A stretch of DNA of 64,000 nt from Hermetia illucens (Eukaryota > Arthropoda > Insecta > Diptera > Stratiomyidae), in assembly GCF_905115235.1 (NCBI RefSeq), contig NC_051850.1:38012441-38076440 (forward strand), given 5' to 3'. The notes below the pieces were generated by a model. The model was not told where the DNA came from, did no database searches, and saw only the letters and a program-made list of their open reading frames with translations. Below, in pieces: positions 12,491 to 24,165 of the stretch; position 1 is the stretch's first letter; each line of letters begins with the position of its first letter. The position numbers and the translations under genes were made by a program.

Positions 12491-12677
12491 GATAGCAACC
12501 GTATCACTTCTGTAGAGCTTAACGCAAATAGTGCAGTAAGCTGGTATATAAGCTTTTATCCTAGGTACAAGGCTACATAACAAAATGACTAGTGAACATT
12601 ACGCTTAATTGAGAAACTAACGGCTAATTAGAAACTAACTGTAAATTGCAAGCTCCACATCAGAGCCGAAGACAAAT

Positions 12678-14403
12678 TTAGGTTTTTCGTTTAAGGTCCA
12701 TTTGCTGTTGCGGTATTTCTTCCTGAAGCTGTTGGATATGCTCCACTGCTTCAGGCTTCCCATCAGGGCCGATGCGACATGGCTGAATGATGCCTTGACG
12801 ATGCAATTTGTCCATTAGATTGGCCAGTTGCACCGCTTCGTATTCCTTCTGTTCGTCGCTCATACCCGCAAGTGGATCAGGTCGTGGAGGCTCGTAGCAC
12901 CCGATGACTGGATTGATTCCATGCTGCATCTCTTTGTACTCTTCGGTGTCGCTATCTTCGCTGTCCGATGAATAGTCCGTTGGCTTAGTGTTCCGGCCGC
13001 CCATAAGGCCGCGATTTGCCAACAGCCCAGCTGCGTTTCCGTAGCCTGTGTGCTTAATCATGCGCAAAACGTTTTCTTTGCAGCATACAAACAGCAGTTC
13101 GGCAGACAAGTCCCGAATTTGGGTGTAGGGTGATGTGAGGAATCGACAGAGATAATTGCGGAACTCGTTGCCTTCTTCGGGTCGTTTCTTGACGTCGCGA
13201 AGCGGTGGAAGAATAACTGAGCGAATGTAGTGGCGAAGTGTTACGTCGGAGCGGACGCATTTTACTAATACTGTGAGAATAGGTGAAAGCATTTCGAACT
13301 TTGTGGGGGTGTCCTGAAATCGGAGACGGTAAGTATAGGGGAGAGTGAGAGAGAATTGGGGGAAACTTACTTGAGGTGCACCCAGTTTGCGTTTTAAGAA
13401 TTGCAAAAGCACGTCAGCGGCTAACACGCATTTGCCTTCGAATAATTTCACATCCTCGCCTTGTTGCTGAACAGTCGCTGGGCTAACCAGTAGCTCGGAA
13501 ATACAAGCCGTGGGCACGTTGGTCAAAAGGTTAACTACATTCGAAATCAACTCGTTCTCTTTCTCGGTCTTCATTGTCGAATAGTCCAGAAGCAAAGTAC
13601 GAGCAATAGAGGTCAGGCGTCGAAATTCAATCTCATTCTCAGACGAGTTATCGCCTTCGTTCGGAGTAATTGTGATGTTGAACAAGATTTTGAGGATTTC
13701 ACAGATCAAATCGATTTGCTGGTCCGATCTGTCGTTCTTTTTGTTTTTCTGGCTCAGCCATTCAGTTAGGTACGTCAGTCCGTCGAGATCGTCTCGGATT
13801 CTTTTCCTGGTCTTCACGTTCAAGGCCGTGATGAGAAATAGCAGTTTCATGTCGAAGTATTCGATTTCGTATGGATACGTCTTTGGGCACTTCACTCGAT
13901 TCAGGATGCCGACGATGGCGTAGTTTTTCGAGCACATTTCCTGACACTTTGCACTTTGAAACACCATATTGCAGAGGCATTTCAGTGCCTCGGTGAGAAC
14001 ATTGTCTGAGATTGTCGTTTTTGGTTGGTTGGGTTTCTGATGCTCACACAGATCAGCGATTTTCAGCAAACAGTCGAAATCTGTTGGCTGAATTTTGGAT
14101 TCCAGCTGTATCTTGTCGCGGGATAAGATGCGCACGCATGACAGGCATTCTGGGTAGATTTCGACGTTCTTCTCGTTTTTTAGAATGTTGAAGACTGACT
14201 TCCATATGACAGGCCACTGTCCGCTCGTCTGCAGTTGAGTCAAATCGAAGTCCCGCGCGTACTGAAAGTGGGAAATATGGGGCGTTCCTAAGAGGGTTTT
14301 GGTTGAGAGTGGTTTGCCTTACCTTTTCGTTGAAATTTTGTAGAACTGGTTTGATTTTTGTGATGTCGGTCCCTTCTAAGGCGTTTAAGCTTTCACGGTC
14401 CAT
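12678..14403 (-). CDS. ric8a: Synembryn / Ric-8A, G-alpha chaperone and exchange factor
   Basis: Ric-8 proteins fold and activate heterotrimeric G-alpha subunits in the cytosol and at the cortex; in flies they act in asymmetric division and gastrulation. I infer exons 14323-14403, 13371-14261 and 12678-13313 (minus strand), with introns of 61 and 57 bases flanked by GTAAGG/CAG and GTAAGT/CAG, for 535 residues. The start MDRESLNALEG fits the family, and a helical armadillo-type body follows. A serine/aspartate-rich patch (SSDSEDSDTEEY, around residue 450) resembles the CK2 phosphorylation site known in Ric-8A. The hallmark C-terminus GINPVIGCYEPPRPDPLAGM and a LANLMDKLHRQGIIQP helix follow, ending KRKT. 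The second intron is a multiple of three and has no in-frame stop, so retention would insert 19 residues. There is no sign of decay. Confidence 0.97.
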
Positions 14404-15870
14404 GGTTTGGATCTGGAGGTTTTATCACATTGATTTTGGATGTTAACCTGAACGGATAGGAAGAAGTTAGATTTATTCAAAGTACATTTCGCTAGCTTAA
14501 AAATTATTAACAAAAGTGAAATAACTCTGAAGGGAGAGGGCGAAATTTCTTGCAGTGTTTTAAGACGATCTGAGAAATGCCTGAACACTGACCCTCGCTT
14601 GAGTGTCAAATTCAGAATAAACTCTGGCACTGAATTTCCATTGGTTTCTTTTATAGTATTTGAATGGTAAACAAGACTAATTGGATTTGTCAGCGGAAAT
14701 ATCCAGAAAACATGTCTCCTTCGCAAGATAAGCCTCACAGAGGATTGCTGACATTTGAGTTGTGATAGTGTTTGAAGTTTCTAGAAGAATTTGGGGAAAT
14801 ATTCTAGAATAAGGAGAATACTCCTTCGCAAGCAGATTGTTTCTTCGGAGCAAATATTTAGAACGGTGATGTTCTTAGCTCAAACAATTGTTTTGCAGGG
14901 AGGTCGACATATCTTTGACAGGGAAACAAACTCAGTCCAAATGCAGATTTCTTTTAAGGAGGGACTATGCCGGACAACGTGAATACAGAACACGACTTAC
15001 AATGTTTTCTTTAACTTGGACAACTTATTAAATGCCGCGAAATTAAGATATATTAGAAGAGCCTCAGGCCTACTCCCAAACACGCAAATTTCACCTAGAA
15101 CATAAATGTCAATGTCAAACTATAAATCAAAAATTTGCAAAGAAACATTTTTGACGTTCGGCGAAGTGGCTGCGTTCGGTACTCTTGCTATTAGCAATTT
15201 GATAATCTACATCCAATAAGATGAGTTAAAAGAAGGTAACTGTCAAACTGTCAAAGTATATTGATTCCATTAACTGATCCAGATAAAATCTATTTATAGA
15301 TCAGAATATCTCGATCATTCCTTCATTAACTTCCTAAAACGCACGTATAATGTTTTTTAAGATGACTTCGCTCGATCGAATTCGCCCACCTACAATCTGA
15401 AAAGTCATGTTTGTCTCCCATACAACGCAATTAGTGGGAGTGAGAAGTAAAATCACTCACCCTCGCTTCGTTCTCGTGAAATTTTCCCTTCTGTCATTTA
15501 ACTCTCGTCGGACTCATATTGAAAAAAAATCGAATAGGCCAAGATTTACTTTTGAAAACTGAACCTTCGTACGAAAAAACGGGGAGAGAAGTTCACGAAG
15601 TTTCGCATAATATCGTTATTTTACTGAACCAAGGACACTTCTGAAACATTGAAAGGTTTAGTTTTGAGCAAAATTTTCGCGTTTAGTTTGTTTGAGGCTT
15701 TATGTGTAACGTGTGTGACGGGAAAAGTATATCAACAAAGAAATCGAACGGGAAAATCTCTGGTTGACTTGTCGTCCGGCCACTGGGCAAACGGTGACCA
15801 GGTTGACATTTTGCGGTGCAACATTTCGGGCTGAACGCGATCGACCGCCTAATTGGGAACTATCGGGCGG
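14404..15870. other. Ric8a upstream region, nothing recognised
   Basis: This flank should include the Ric8a promoter and 5' UTR, but I see no clear core-promoter motif. No coding sequence or repeat was recognised. Confidence 0.45.
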
Positions 15871-17281
15871 ACTAGGAAGCCGGTCAGCAAGCTAAAGCAA
15901 TTAAGGCAACCTGCGCGGCCGCGGTTGTGAGTTTGACTTTGGAAAATTCGGGGTGCGTGAAAAAGGCTTTCCATGCCCCTAGGTTCGGCAGTATTCGTCG
16001 TGCGTGTCTATTTTTCAACATTTGGCCGTGGCGGAGGAAGGTGCTGCGTTGAAAACAACCGCTCCCGGGCCGAATAAAATCACTGGGAGTCGTCGCTGCA
16101 GAAGAACCCAGAAAAGCGGGATCGCCAATCTAGGAATCCTTCCCAGTGTTCGCTGACGATTGTTTTATATCTCAGAGACTCATATCAACTGAACTGATTT
16201 GGTATTTCCACTGGCAATTGGAAATTTTTAATGAACTCGGAAAAACAGGAAAATTCGGACGGCGAAACTTCAAGGTAAGGTTTCCGGACGGCGATTTGTC
16301 CAACCAAGGTTACGTCTGTTTTGGTGGCCAAGAATGTCGACAATAGATGGGAAAACTTGTTAATTTGTTTGTTTCCATTGATCTTTGTGAATTATTTAAA
16401 TTGCAACTAAAAGTAGACTGACCGGGGTAGCTGTCTGCATCGCTGAAACTTTACATTTAGGAGTTATTCGGGTTTTCTGGCGAAATTAATCCTTTTCTAT
16501 ATTAAAGTTAGCCGTTGAAGCATAATGTGGAGTTTATTCCGCCATGGCCAGTCAAAGACAGATAGCGACCTTTGATCCTTTTCTTTTAAACTGTTCCCGA
16601 AATTTAACGACCTAAGCAGTAATAGACCAGATTGTTGCCGGGCCTTTCTTTGTTATTGTCAAAAATACCATATAGGACATAAACGCAGTTTCGAGGTTTA
16701 TCAATTTTCATGAATCATTCCTTAAAGTGAACAAATCATGACTAACAAATAAATAACCCTAATTTGAACGAGCTGTTTCGTGAGTTGAAATCCTGCAATA
16801 TACTCAAACTGGGTAAAGCCTTGGGTCTTGACGATCTGCCTAGGCAACTTTAAAATGTAGGCTCTCTGCAGTTGCTATTTTCGCATATCCAGAAGTCGGT
16901 CAATCGCTGACATACGCCTCGAAATGGATCATGATTTAATGGGCATTTATCTTGGGTTGCCTGATGCGTCTACCATTCTTCGTAGGAATAAGATGTTGGG
17001 TTCAACACTGACCGCCTACATATTGTAATCCACCTGATAATAATGATGATCATCGGGTCACCATGAAAAATGCTGTTTTTTGAGTGCTAGTCGATCGTTG
17101 GCCGTAGGAGCGTCACAAGACCTGCCTCATTGCGGGCTCATGTAAAGGGATTGTAGGCTCTATTGATCGCTGCGTGTGGTGGCGAACGTGAGACGCTCGA
17201 GGTCCCTTATCAGGCGAAACCCCGGGAAGTTCTGCATAGTGTGTGCCATAATAAAAGGAAACTTGTTATTCCAACTGGTTA
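15871..17281. other. Degenerate LINE-like debris
   Basis: A few short plus-strand segments, such as 'TTAPGPNKITG' near 16050 and 'KALGLDDLPRQL' near 16815, resemble the RT 'APG.D.I' motif of LINEs. They are surrounded by stops. The identification is weak. Confidence 0.3.
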
Positions 17282-17888
17282 GTGTTGAACAGGATTCCGC
17301 GTCACAAAAGAAGGCAAGAAGGCCCTGTGGGGGATGTTAACGGTCGACTCCTCATTATGGCTGATAAGCAGCTGTTCCGCTCGAAACGTCTCACCATAGG
17401 GTCAAAGCTCTTACTGTACAAGACAATGATCTTGCCAATCCTCATGTATTCCTCGGAAACTTGCGTTCTTGGCAAGAAAAATTGCGAACTCTTAGTCGCG
17501 TTCGAGAGAAGAATCCTCCGAAGAATTTTCGGCACCCTACATGAGGATGGCCGATTCCGTAGCCTACATAACGACGAAATCCATGAGTGATACCATGATC
17601 GTCAGGTTGTGGATAAAATCCGGCTCAATAGGTTACGGTGGGCGGGTTACTTAATCTGTATGGATGAGGATGATCCCGCCCGGAAAGTCGATAAGGGCAA
17701 AATCTATGGTAGAGAAAAAGGACGAGGCAGACTGCCTGAGATGGAGCGATGGTGTAGGTCAGCACGCTAGACAGTTTTTAGGGATATTGAATTGGTGCAC
17801 CTCGGCGCAAAACCGGGATGTCTGGAGTTCCTTATTAAGGCAGGCCTAGACCGGATACCGGTTGTTGCGCCGTTGATGATGATGATGA
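17282..17888 (+). mobile_element. LINE 3' end with RT C-terminus and GATGAT tail
   Basis: A frame at about 17290-17590 carries a LINE RT C-terminal signature: 'LLYKTMILPILMYSSETC', then 'AFERRILRRIFGTLHEDG' (compare 'LY.T.I.PVL.YGSE.W' and 'FERK.LR.I.GP' in related elements). Weaker downstream segments include 'RLRWAGYL' and 'GREKGRGRLPEM'. The element ends in the shared 3' block and a GATGATGATGATG tail. A stop interrupts the frame at about 17590. It is 5' truncated. Confidence 0.75.
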
Positions 17889-17929
17889 AGCAGCTGAGAA
17901 GGTGAAAGGAGCACTTTACCATGGCCTTT

Positions 17930-18390
17930 AGTGGATGAAATTGTTAGTCTCCGTAACATTTGGATAGGGACAGATGTAAAATCATTTTGAACATCAACTC
18001 ATTCGAACGGAGTAAGGCCGAAGGACTTGACGGTCTCCCCGCAGAGCTGATACTTTCACTTATCCGAAAATAATGTCAACCCTTTCCCGGAGAGTGGATT
18101 TCGAAAAAGGATACCCGTCTTGAGTGCGACAATTGAAGGGGTACTGGCGTGCTCTCTGTTGTCGCAAAGATAATATCTAAAATAATCGTGGAACGCACCA
18201 AAAACATCTCGAAAGTTTTATCGACAGGCAGTAGGCTAGTTTTTCCTGTGGATCCTCTTGCACTGACCACATCAGCATCCTTCAAATCATTTTGAAATGT
18301 CGTGGAGTTCACATGCCTATCGATTTCGAGAAAGACCATGACAGCGGAAATAAGAAATCTATCTAGAGTGATAATAGCTTTATCACAGTG
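17930..18390 (+). mobile_element. LINE RT fragment, interrupted by stops
   Basis: Plus-strand segments resemble the RT N-terminal half: a 'GYWRALCCRKDNI' region, then 'SCTDHISILQIILKC' (compare 'SCIDQIFTLRQIIEQC') and 'PIDFEKDHDS' (compare 'FVDFEKAFDS'). It ends just before the mariner copy. A second copy of the same RT region lies beyond the mariner at about 19290-19460, so the flanks are two LINE fragments rather than one split element. Confidence 0.5.
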
Positions 18391-18402
18391 ACGATATATA
18401 GA

Positions 18403-19205
18403 TATTGGGTTGGGGAAAAGAAAGATGGTAATCCAGATGCCAGGCCCGGACTATACGGTGGGTGCGATAGGACATCCCATCCGAGCTCACAGTAGATGAT
18501 TCCCTTCCAATCCCACCAAACACACAGCAAAACCTTCCTGGCCGTCAATCCGGGCTTGGCGAGTTTGGGTCGGCTCGCCGCTCTTCGACCACGATGTTTT
18601 TCGCTGAAGGTTGACGTACGTGATCCACTTTTCATCACCAGTCATCATCCCCTTCAAAAATGGGTCGAATTCGGTCCAAGAGATTTTTTTGCGTCAACTC
18701 GTGTGGCACCCAAACATCCAGTTTTTTTTTGAAATCCAATCTCCCACAAGTGGTTCCAAACAGTTTTATGATGCTGGTCTACTTGGATGATTTCGACGAT
18801 TTTATCGGTTTCTACGATGATTGGCCTACCAGTACGGGGTGTACTTTCGACATCCACTACACCAGAACGAAATCGATCGAACCAACGCTGTGCTATGCGA
18901 ATCATTACAGTATCGGGCCCATAAACTTCACAAATTTTTTCGGTCGCCTTCGTTGCATTTTTACCTCTCAGGTAGTAAAAACGTAAAATATGACGAATTT
19001 CTTGATTGGTGGACTCCATCTTTGGCGCGCTATAACTTGAGACTGAAACGTACGATCACAACACTTTCAAAGAGAGACTTATAGCACAGATTGTCGTCTT
19101 CATCGCCGTATAGTATGACCAGATCCGATAAGTACAACACAAGATATGTTTAAGTGTCGTAATCTATAGACAAAATACGACATTTCTTTTTCCCTAATCC
19201 AATAT
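18403..19205 (-). mobile_element. Internally deleted mariner
   Basis: Terminal inverted repeats are visible: TATTGGGTTGGGGAAAAG at 18403 and, inverted, TATTGGATTAGGGAAAAAG ending at about 19204, with TA at each end. The minus strand starts a transposase at 19019 (MESTNQEIRHILRFYYLRG, then a helix-turn-helix with QRWFDRFRSG) and continues to the first catalytic region, MTGDEKWITY. After 'GLEGNHLL' it jumps to the region of the third catalytic residue, which reads PPYSPGLA where the family has PPYSPDLA. The element is about 800 bp against roughly 1.3 kb for a full mariner. The second catalytic D, the third D and the C-terminus are lost, and frames shift. It cannot encode active transposase. Confidence 0.9.
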
Positions 19206-20080
19206 ATGAAATAGATATGACGGCGCAAAGTGTTACGTGCTGTATCGGGGTAAAGTCTCGGAGAAATTTGAAGTCGAAGTTCCCCCCAATTGAATGGGTA
19301 TGTGTGTACTCCCTGTCGTCGCAAAAATAATAACTAAATAATCCTGGAAGGCATCAAGGAACTTATAGAAAGTATGATCGACAAAGAACAGGTTAGTTTC
19401 CGTCCCGGATCCTTCTACATTGACCACATCAACACCTTACGGAGCATTTTGGAACAATGCGCGGAGATTAGATCTTCGCTTCACCTAGCATAAGCAGGGA
19501 GTATATCATCGCATCCTCCCTATCTGCATTAATGGACAGAGCATTGAAGGCGTCAATCGATTTGTACATCTAGGAAGCGTGGTTTCGCTGCCTTGTCCAA
19601 AATCTGAAAATGCAGTTATCTCGACACCAAGATCAAGTTGAGACTGTTAATGTTCCTTCTGGGTTTCTTTATGCGACTAGCACATGGAAAGTGACTTCTG
19701 CTGTTACTCAAAAGTTCCAGGCCTGCGTCAACACTTGTCTGCGACGTGTCATCTAGGTACACTACCCTGATTCTATTTCGAACAAAAAAATTGGTCGGCG
19801 CAAAGGCCAGTTATCCGTGGAGGATATGGTCAGAATGCGAAAGCCGCAATGAATAAGTCATGCATTAAAGTTACGTTATGGAAGCCATTCTTCCAAGACG
19901 GCCGACGAGTTGGCCGTTCCAAGAGCGCTTGGCGCAGAACAGTAGAGGAGGAGTGCAAACATCTCGGGAAGTCCTTGGGAGAGCTGAAGCACATTTCGAG
20001 GAGTGATGTACGATGGCGCGTAGGCGTTGTTGACGTGCTGTGTCCAACGAAGATATACATGGTTCTCCAAGAAACCGCAA
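19206..20080 (+). mobile_element. LINE relic, RT plus C-terminal end
   Basis: RT-like segments ('YIDHINTL' region near 19420) are followed by C-terminal signatures: 'FQACVNTCLRRVI' (about 19715-19755), 'NKKIGRRKGQLSVED' (about 19785-19830), then 'GRSKSAWRRTVEEECKHLG' (about 19910-19970) and 'DVRWRVGVVDVLCPT' near 20005-20050. That last block matches the very 3' coding end of a widespread LINE group. Stops and a frame shift make it inactive. Confidence 0.7.
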
Positions 20081-20219
20081 TACTGGTTTTTTGTTGGTGT
20101 TTTTCAAATGTATTTCCGTTCAATGGCTACATCGATTATGAAGCACGCTCGATCTTCCTGTGGTTGGTGGCAATAACGTAATTCCATAGTAGTTTGGCCC
20201 GATCATTTTCCAAGATTAT

Positions 20220-20690
20220 CTACCGGATGTACTTGTAAAACAGATGATAGTTTGCCACTGAATAATACTTGAAGGCAAGGTTTTGATGGAAAATGTTGCA
20301 GGCGTAGTTATGACGGCTTGTGTACTCGATAATATTCAACATCTTGCACACAGACGTTATGGACTGGATAGTCTCCTCCTCACAGTTGCATACCACATTA
20401 CTGAAATTGGTAATTGAGGAGTCATGACAAATGTACCATTTATACCTTCTGTTGGGCACGAAGTATTTTGAATTGAAGCAAGAAATACCACTCTCTCTCT
20501 CATAAAAAGGTATGCCATTATTAAACTATTTGTTGGATATTTTTGTGTCCATGCCTGGTGATAAAACTTTTTTAAATGTCCTTCGTGAATGGATTTTTCC
20601 TCCAACATGTCCATCTTCAACTCGACTGAAGTTACAATCACTGTAGGATGCAATTTTCTGTTTTTCAAGTTCAAAGGAGAGAATTTATTT
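20220..20690 (-). mobile_element. LINE pol C-terminal fragment
   Basis: Minus-strand frames carry a Cys/His-rich tail: a 'C.CEEETIQ' segment, then 'CKMLNIIEYTSRHNYAC' and 'FHQNLAFKY'. This matches the C-terminal zinc-knuckle region of some LINE polymerases ('C...ET..HI..GC..L....Y..RHN.....'). The rest of the element is absent. Confidence 0.45.
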
Positions 20691-21439
20691 CTCGCAAAAA
20701 CAGAGTAGAATATTGTCCCCGATACTTTCCTCTCGTTATCGGTACTCGTTCACAGTAAAAGGACGAAGGGAATGATCGTGAGAATCTCCAAGAAAGGCGC
20801 ACCTATTGAGTACGGTGTTTAAGGCATATTTCCTACTTCCTTCTGTTGCAAACGCACTAGCCAATACTGGAGCACATCAGGAGACACCTCTAAAGCTACT
20901 CCCTAAACTTTTGCAAATATCACACATAAACTGAACAACATGGAAACTTCGGTCTGACAAATTGACGAGACTCTCTAGGACTTTAAGTGTCCGCAGAGGC
21001 AACTTCTCGGCACTCGTTAATAAGATTATGTTAGGAAATGGCAATGGTAGCAGCCTTTCAGGCTTAAGTTCTGTTAATTAATCTGAAATCTAAAGATTCA
21101 ATTCATTGAAGTTAAGCAATGAACTGAATCTGTGATAGTAATTTTGGCATCTGCCAGGCAGGTCAAGGATTTCGTATGTAGTTTGAAAGTAAAGTCTCTG
21201 TTGCTAAGACCTCTCATCTCAAAAAGTATTGTGTTTAAGTTTGGAATCATGAAGAGGCGTAGAGTTGTCATCTGACATCACGTTTGGCTATTCCAGGTTT
21301 TCCGTTAAACACTGTTTTGTCAAGGCCCAGCAATTTTTCAATTGCAGAAGATTAGTATAATCAATTCTTGTAAATATGAAAAAAAACAATATATCTAGAT
21401 TATGGAATTGAAGGGTTTTGTGAAGGTAAATGCACTGGC
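20691..21439. other. Nothing recognised
   Basis: Anonymous sequence without informative frames or repeats. Confidence 0.4.
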
Positions 21440-22060
21440 ATGAAATAACTCCTGGACAACATTAATGCGCATATTGCCCGAAGTTGCAAGGGCATGAGAG
21501 GATTGTTTAGGTAACAGCTAGAGGGTCCACGAAGATATCGAGAAATTACTATGAGGTCTTCAGTTTAGAAGAGTCCGATGATCTGAATTTCTCACAACTG
21601 CTCAAACGAGGACGTATTCAAAGTAATAAATCATTCAGTTGTGTGACTTAAGTCGAGGTGCGGCAATAAGCATCAAATGATCCTCTTCTGTGACGAAAAA
21701 ATGTAACCTTGAAATAATTATCTAATAAGCGAATAACAAAAAAGCTTCAAAACTAATACCAACAATTTTACGAGGTCACTATCCTGCAGTTGTGATAATT
21801 TGGTGGGTCGTTAGCTACGACGGTGTCAGTAACATCCATTTATGTGAAAATGGAATGAAAACATCGGCAGCAGTGCAGCAAGTATTCATTTTGGAAGCCA
21901 TTTTTAAACCTCTCAGTCAATATCTTTTCAAAAATCATCATTGGGCATTTTAACACGACAAGGCTCACTCAACTCAAATCTAGCTCGAAAACAACGCCCC
22001 CAATTTTACTTCGGCAGACAATATTCGTCTTATTGTTTTCATTGGAAAGTTGTGATGTTA
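21440..22060 (+). mobile_element. Tc1/mariner relic
   Basis: Plus-strand segments at about 21660-21940 match a Tc1/mariner transposase in order: 'MILFCDEKM' (the first catalytic D region, compare 'VLFTDEK'), 'GHYPAVVIIWWVVSYDG' (compare 'HHPASVMVWWGVS'), 'NIHLCENGMKTSAAV' and 'LEAIFKPLSQYLFK'. Several stops and frame shifts separate them, and the start is uncertain. It belongs to the same broad group as the relic at 48900-49440. Confidence 0.6.
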
Positions 22061-22199
22061 AGTGGAACTTCTGCCACCTGTAAGTGCTGCGCTATGTTTG
22101 GATACCTATCGCTCGCTGTCTTCAGCGGGTTTATTGTAGATTGTTAGCGGTGCAGTTTAATGACCGTGCTTCTTTCTGATCGAATTATTGCTTTTCTTC

Positions 22200-22760
22200 C
22201 ACATATCTCAGATATACATATATTTCTCCAATGCTGTCATGAAAATTTCGCTTAGTAACGGAAGATGATTTCAAATTTCGTCAGAAGGATGCAGTTCTAA
22301 ATGACCTAAGTAGCTTCCGACAATTTGCCCTCATCAACGTCCATGTAAAAATCTTAAACAGGGTGGTTAAGATCAGGCAGCTTTTATTAAGGACTGAGAC
22401 TGCTTATTTAATAACAGTCATGTGCACGGTCAACGGCTCTTGATCACCTCTTGCCTAGATGAAGTTTTTCTTCACATTTCAATTTCCATGAATAAAAAGA
22501 ACAAGTGATTGGTTTGGTGCGCTCTTGGACGTTAAGAAGACATATGAAAGCATGAACTTTCAAATTCTGAAATGCATACAAGGAAAAACATACCACCTAA
22601 TATTTCAATTTGGATCCTCAAGTTTCTGAGATGAAGAACCTTTTCAGTCTGCACAATGTCCCTCTATGCTAGATCCTCAAGCAACTTTAGTAGTCACCAG
22701 TATCCTGATGACTATCTGATCATTGTGTTAGGTAATAAGAGAGAGAAGGCAGAGCAATCC
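22200..22760 (+). mobile_element. Decayed LINE RT
   Basis: Segments such as 'FRQFALINVHVKILNRVV' near 22310-22370 and 'VKKTYESMNFQILK' near 22525-22570 resemble the RT motifs '(Y)RPISLLN...KI..R' and 'D..KAFD.V....L' of L1-like LINEs. Many stops are present. The clade is uncertain. Confidence 0.45.
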
Positions 22761-22949
22761 TTAAATTAACAAGCCATCTTGTTTCAAATGGCCCTCTTCA
22801 AACCTACTATTGATGGAGATACTTTGAAACTTTGTCGACCACCTTTTCGGAGAGAGTTAAAACTTCCTTCCTAACCACCAAGGATCATGTTGATCCGAAC
22901 AGTGGATAGAAATTTTCCCACTGAGCATAGCTGGGGACTGCCCATAGAA

Positions 22950-23690
22950 TTCTCCGCCACATCGATGCTCAAAACACCAGTCCAAATGTTCAGGAAACTA
23001 ATCACCCTGATCCACTGATCACGGATTCGGTCTTGGCGCTGTTGTTACCACCATGTACTTCGTCTTGCCTTCATTAATGTGCAGCCGGGCCTACCAAGAT
23101 AACGGAGAATTTCTTACAGATGGTACTAAGCAACGTGATACCTCTATAATTGCTGCACTGTGTGATACTCCCTTTTTATGTATGAGACAGATAGTGCCCC
23201 GTTGCCAGTCGTGAGGCATTGATTTGTTGTCCCATACTTTGAGCATCAGTTGATGAACCACTTGGTGTAACTGGTTGCCTCCATATTTAACCAATTCGGC
23301 TGTAATTCCAATGGTTCCTGGCGATTTATGTTTTTAAGCCGGTGGATTGCAGGGACTGTTTCTTCTATACTTGGTGAAACCAGTCGTTCCGACGTTCCTT
23401 GCGACTGGGGCGAAGTATGTTTGTGGTCGTATCAAGCATAACGTTCTTCAGCTGGTTGTGAAAATCATTTGTTGATGCTTCATCTCAAGGACATCTGTTA
23501 GCTGCGGTTATTGCGGCATCCATTTCCCCCTTATAGGTGTTACGGACGGCTGTATTGTGAATAGCTTCAATATTCACTCTCACCTGATTGTCAGAGGGGA
23601 TTGTAGGTGATGTCGTAATTCGAGCTCGAAGCACCATGCCAACGAGATAGTGATCCGAGTCTATATTGCATCTCCCGTTTTGTGTGGAAG
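22950..23690 (-). mobile_element. LINE fragment: endonuclease C-terminus to RT start
   Basis: Reading on the minus strand: 'NIDSDHYLVGMVLRARIT' (about 23620-23675), the end of an APE-type endonuclease with its SDH signature, then 'DNQVRVNIEAIHNTA' and 'YKGEMDAAITAANR'. Next comes the RT entry 'GGNQLHQVVHQLMLKVW' with 'MPHDWQRGTICLIHKKG' (about 23165-23290). The 42.4-kb element carries the same endonuclease block, so both belong to one family. Stops interrupt it. Confidence 0.7.
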
Positions 23691-24165
23691 AAATAGCAGC
23701 CCAGTATCGGTAAAAAAAGTTGAATATTCCCAAAAATCGGCGAAGCTTGATGGGTGGCAACGATTTTGCCTATGAAGATTTGATACTTCCTATGAAGACG
23801 ATCACGACGAAGTATTCTATCTTCCTCTTGTTGAGGATGCTTTTGTTCGAATTGATACGATGCTTCGCGATGCTGGAAGTATTGTTTGTAGTCGTCAAAG
23901 CCACGACAATGTCATTCAAGTAATACCTGACAAACGAACAATCACGCAAAGATGGTTCATAGTATAGCGACCCTTTCACAAACGAGTGAATTCAAAGAAG
24001 TGGAATGGTGTGGTAATGGTTGCCTTCCAGATATCTTTCTTCGCTCTTGAAATCTGGTGAAAGGTCTTGCGGTCGTATTATGCCTTGATCCTGTAGGTGT
24101 CAAAATTGCTCCTTGATAGCTTCGAGATGAGGAGCCGGTCGAAGGCAAGAGGGTTTGTTGTATGG
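23690..24165 (-). mobile_element. Ty3/gypsy pol fossil
   Basis: A minus-strand fragment resembling the RT region of a Ty3/gypsy element, including a 'LRRFLGIFNFFYR' block typical of the segment after RT. No LTRs were recognised. It is broken in several places, incomplete and looks old. It abuts the LINE fragment at its low-coordinate end. The sequence up to about 24430 may also belong to it. Confidence 0.55.

Noticed and set aside
18403-19205. Mariner splitting a single LINE
   Set aside because: The same RT region appears on both sides, so the flanks are two LINE fragments rather than halves of one.
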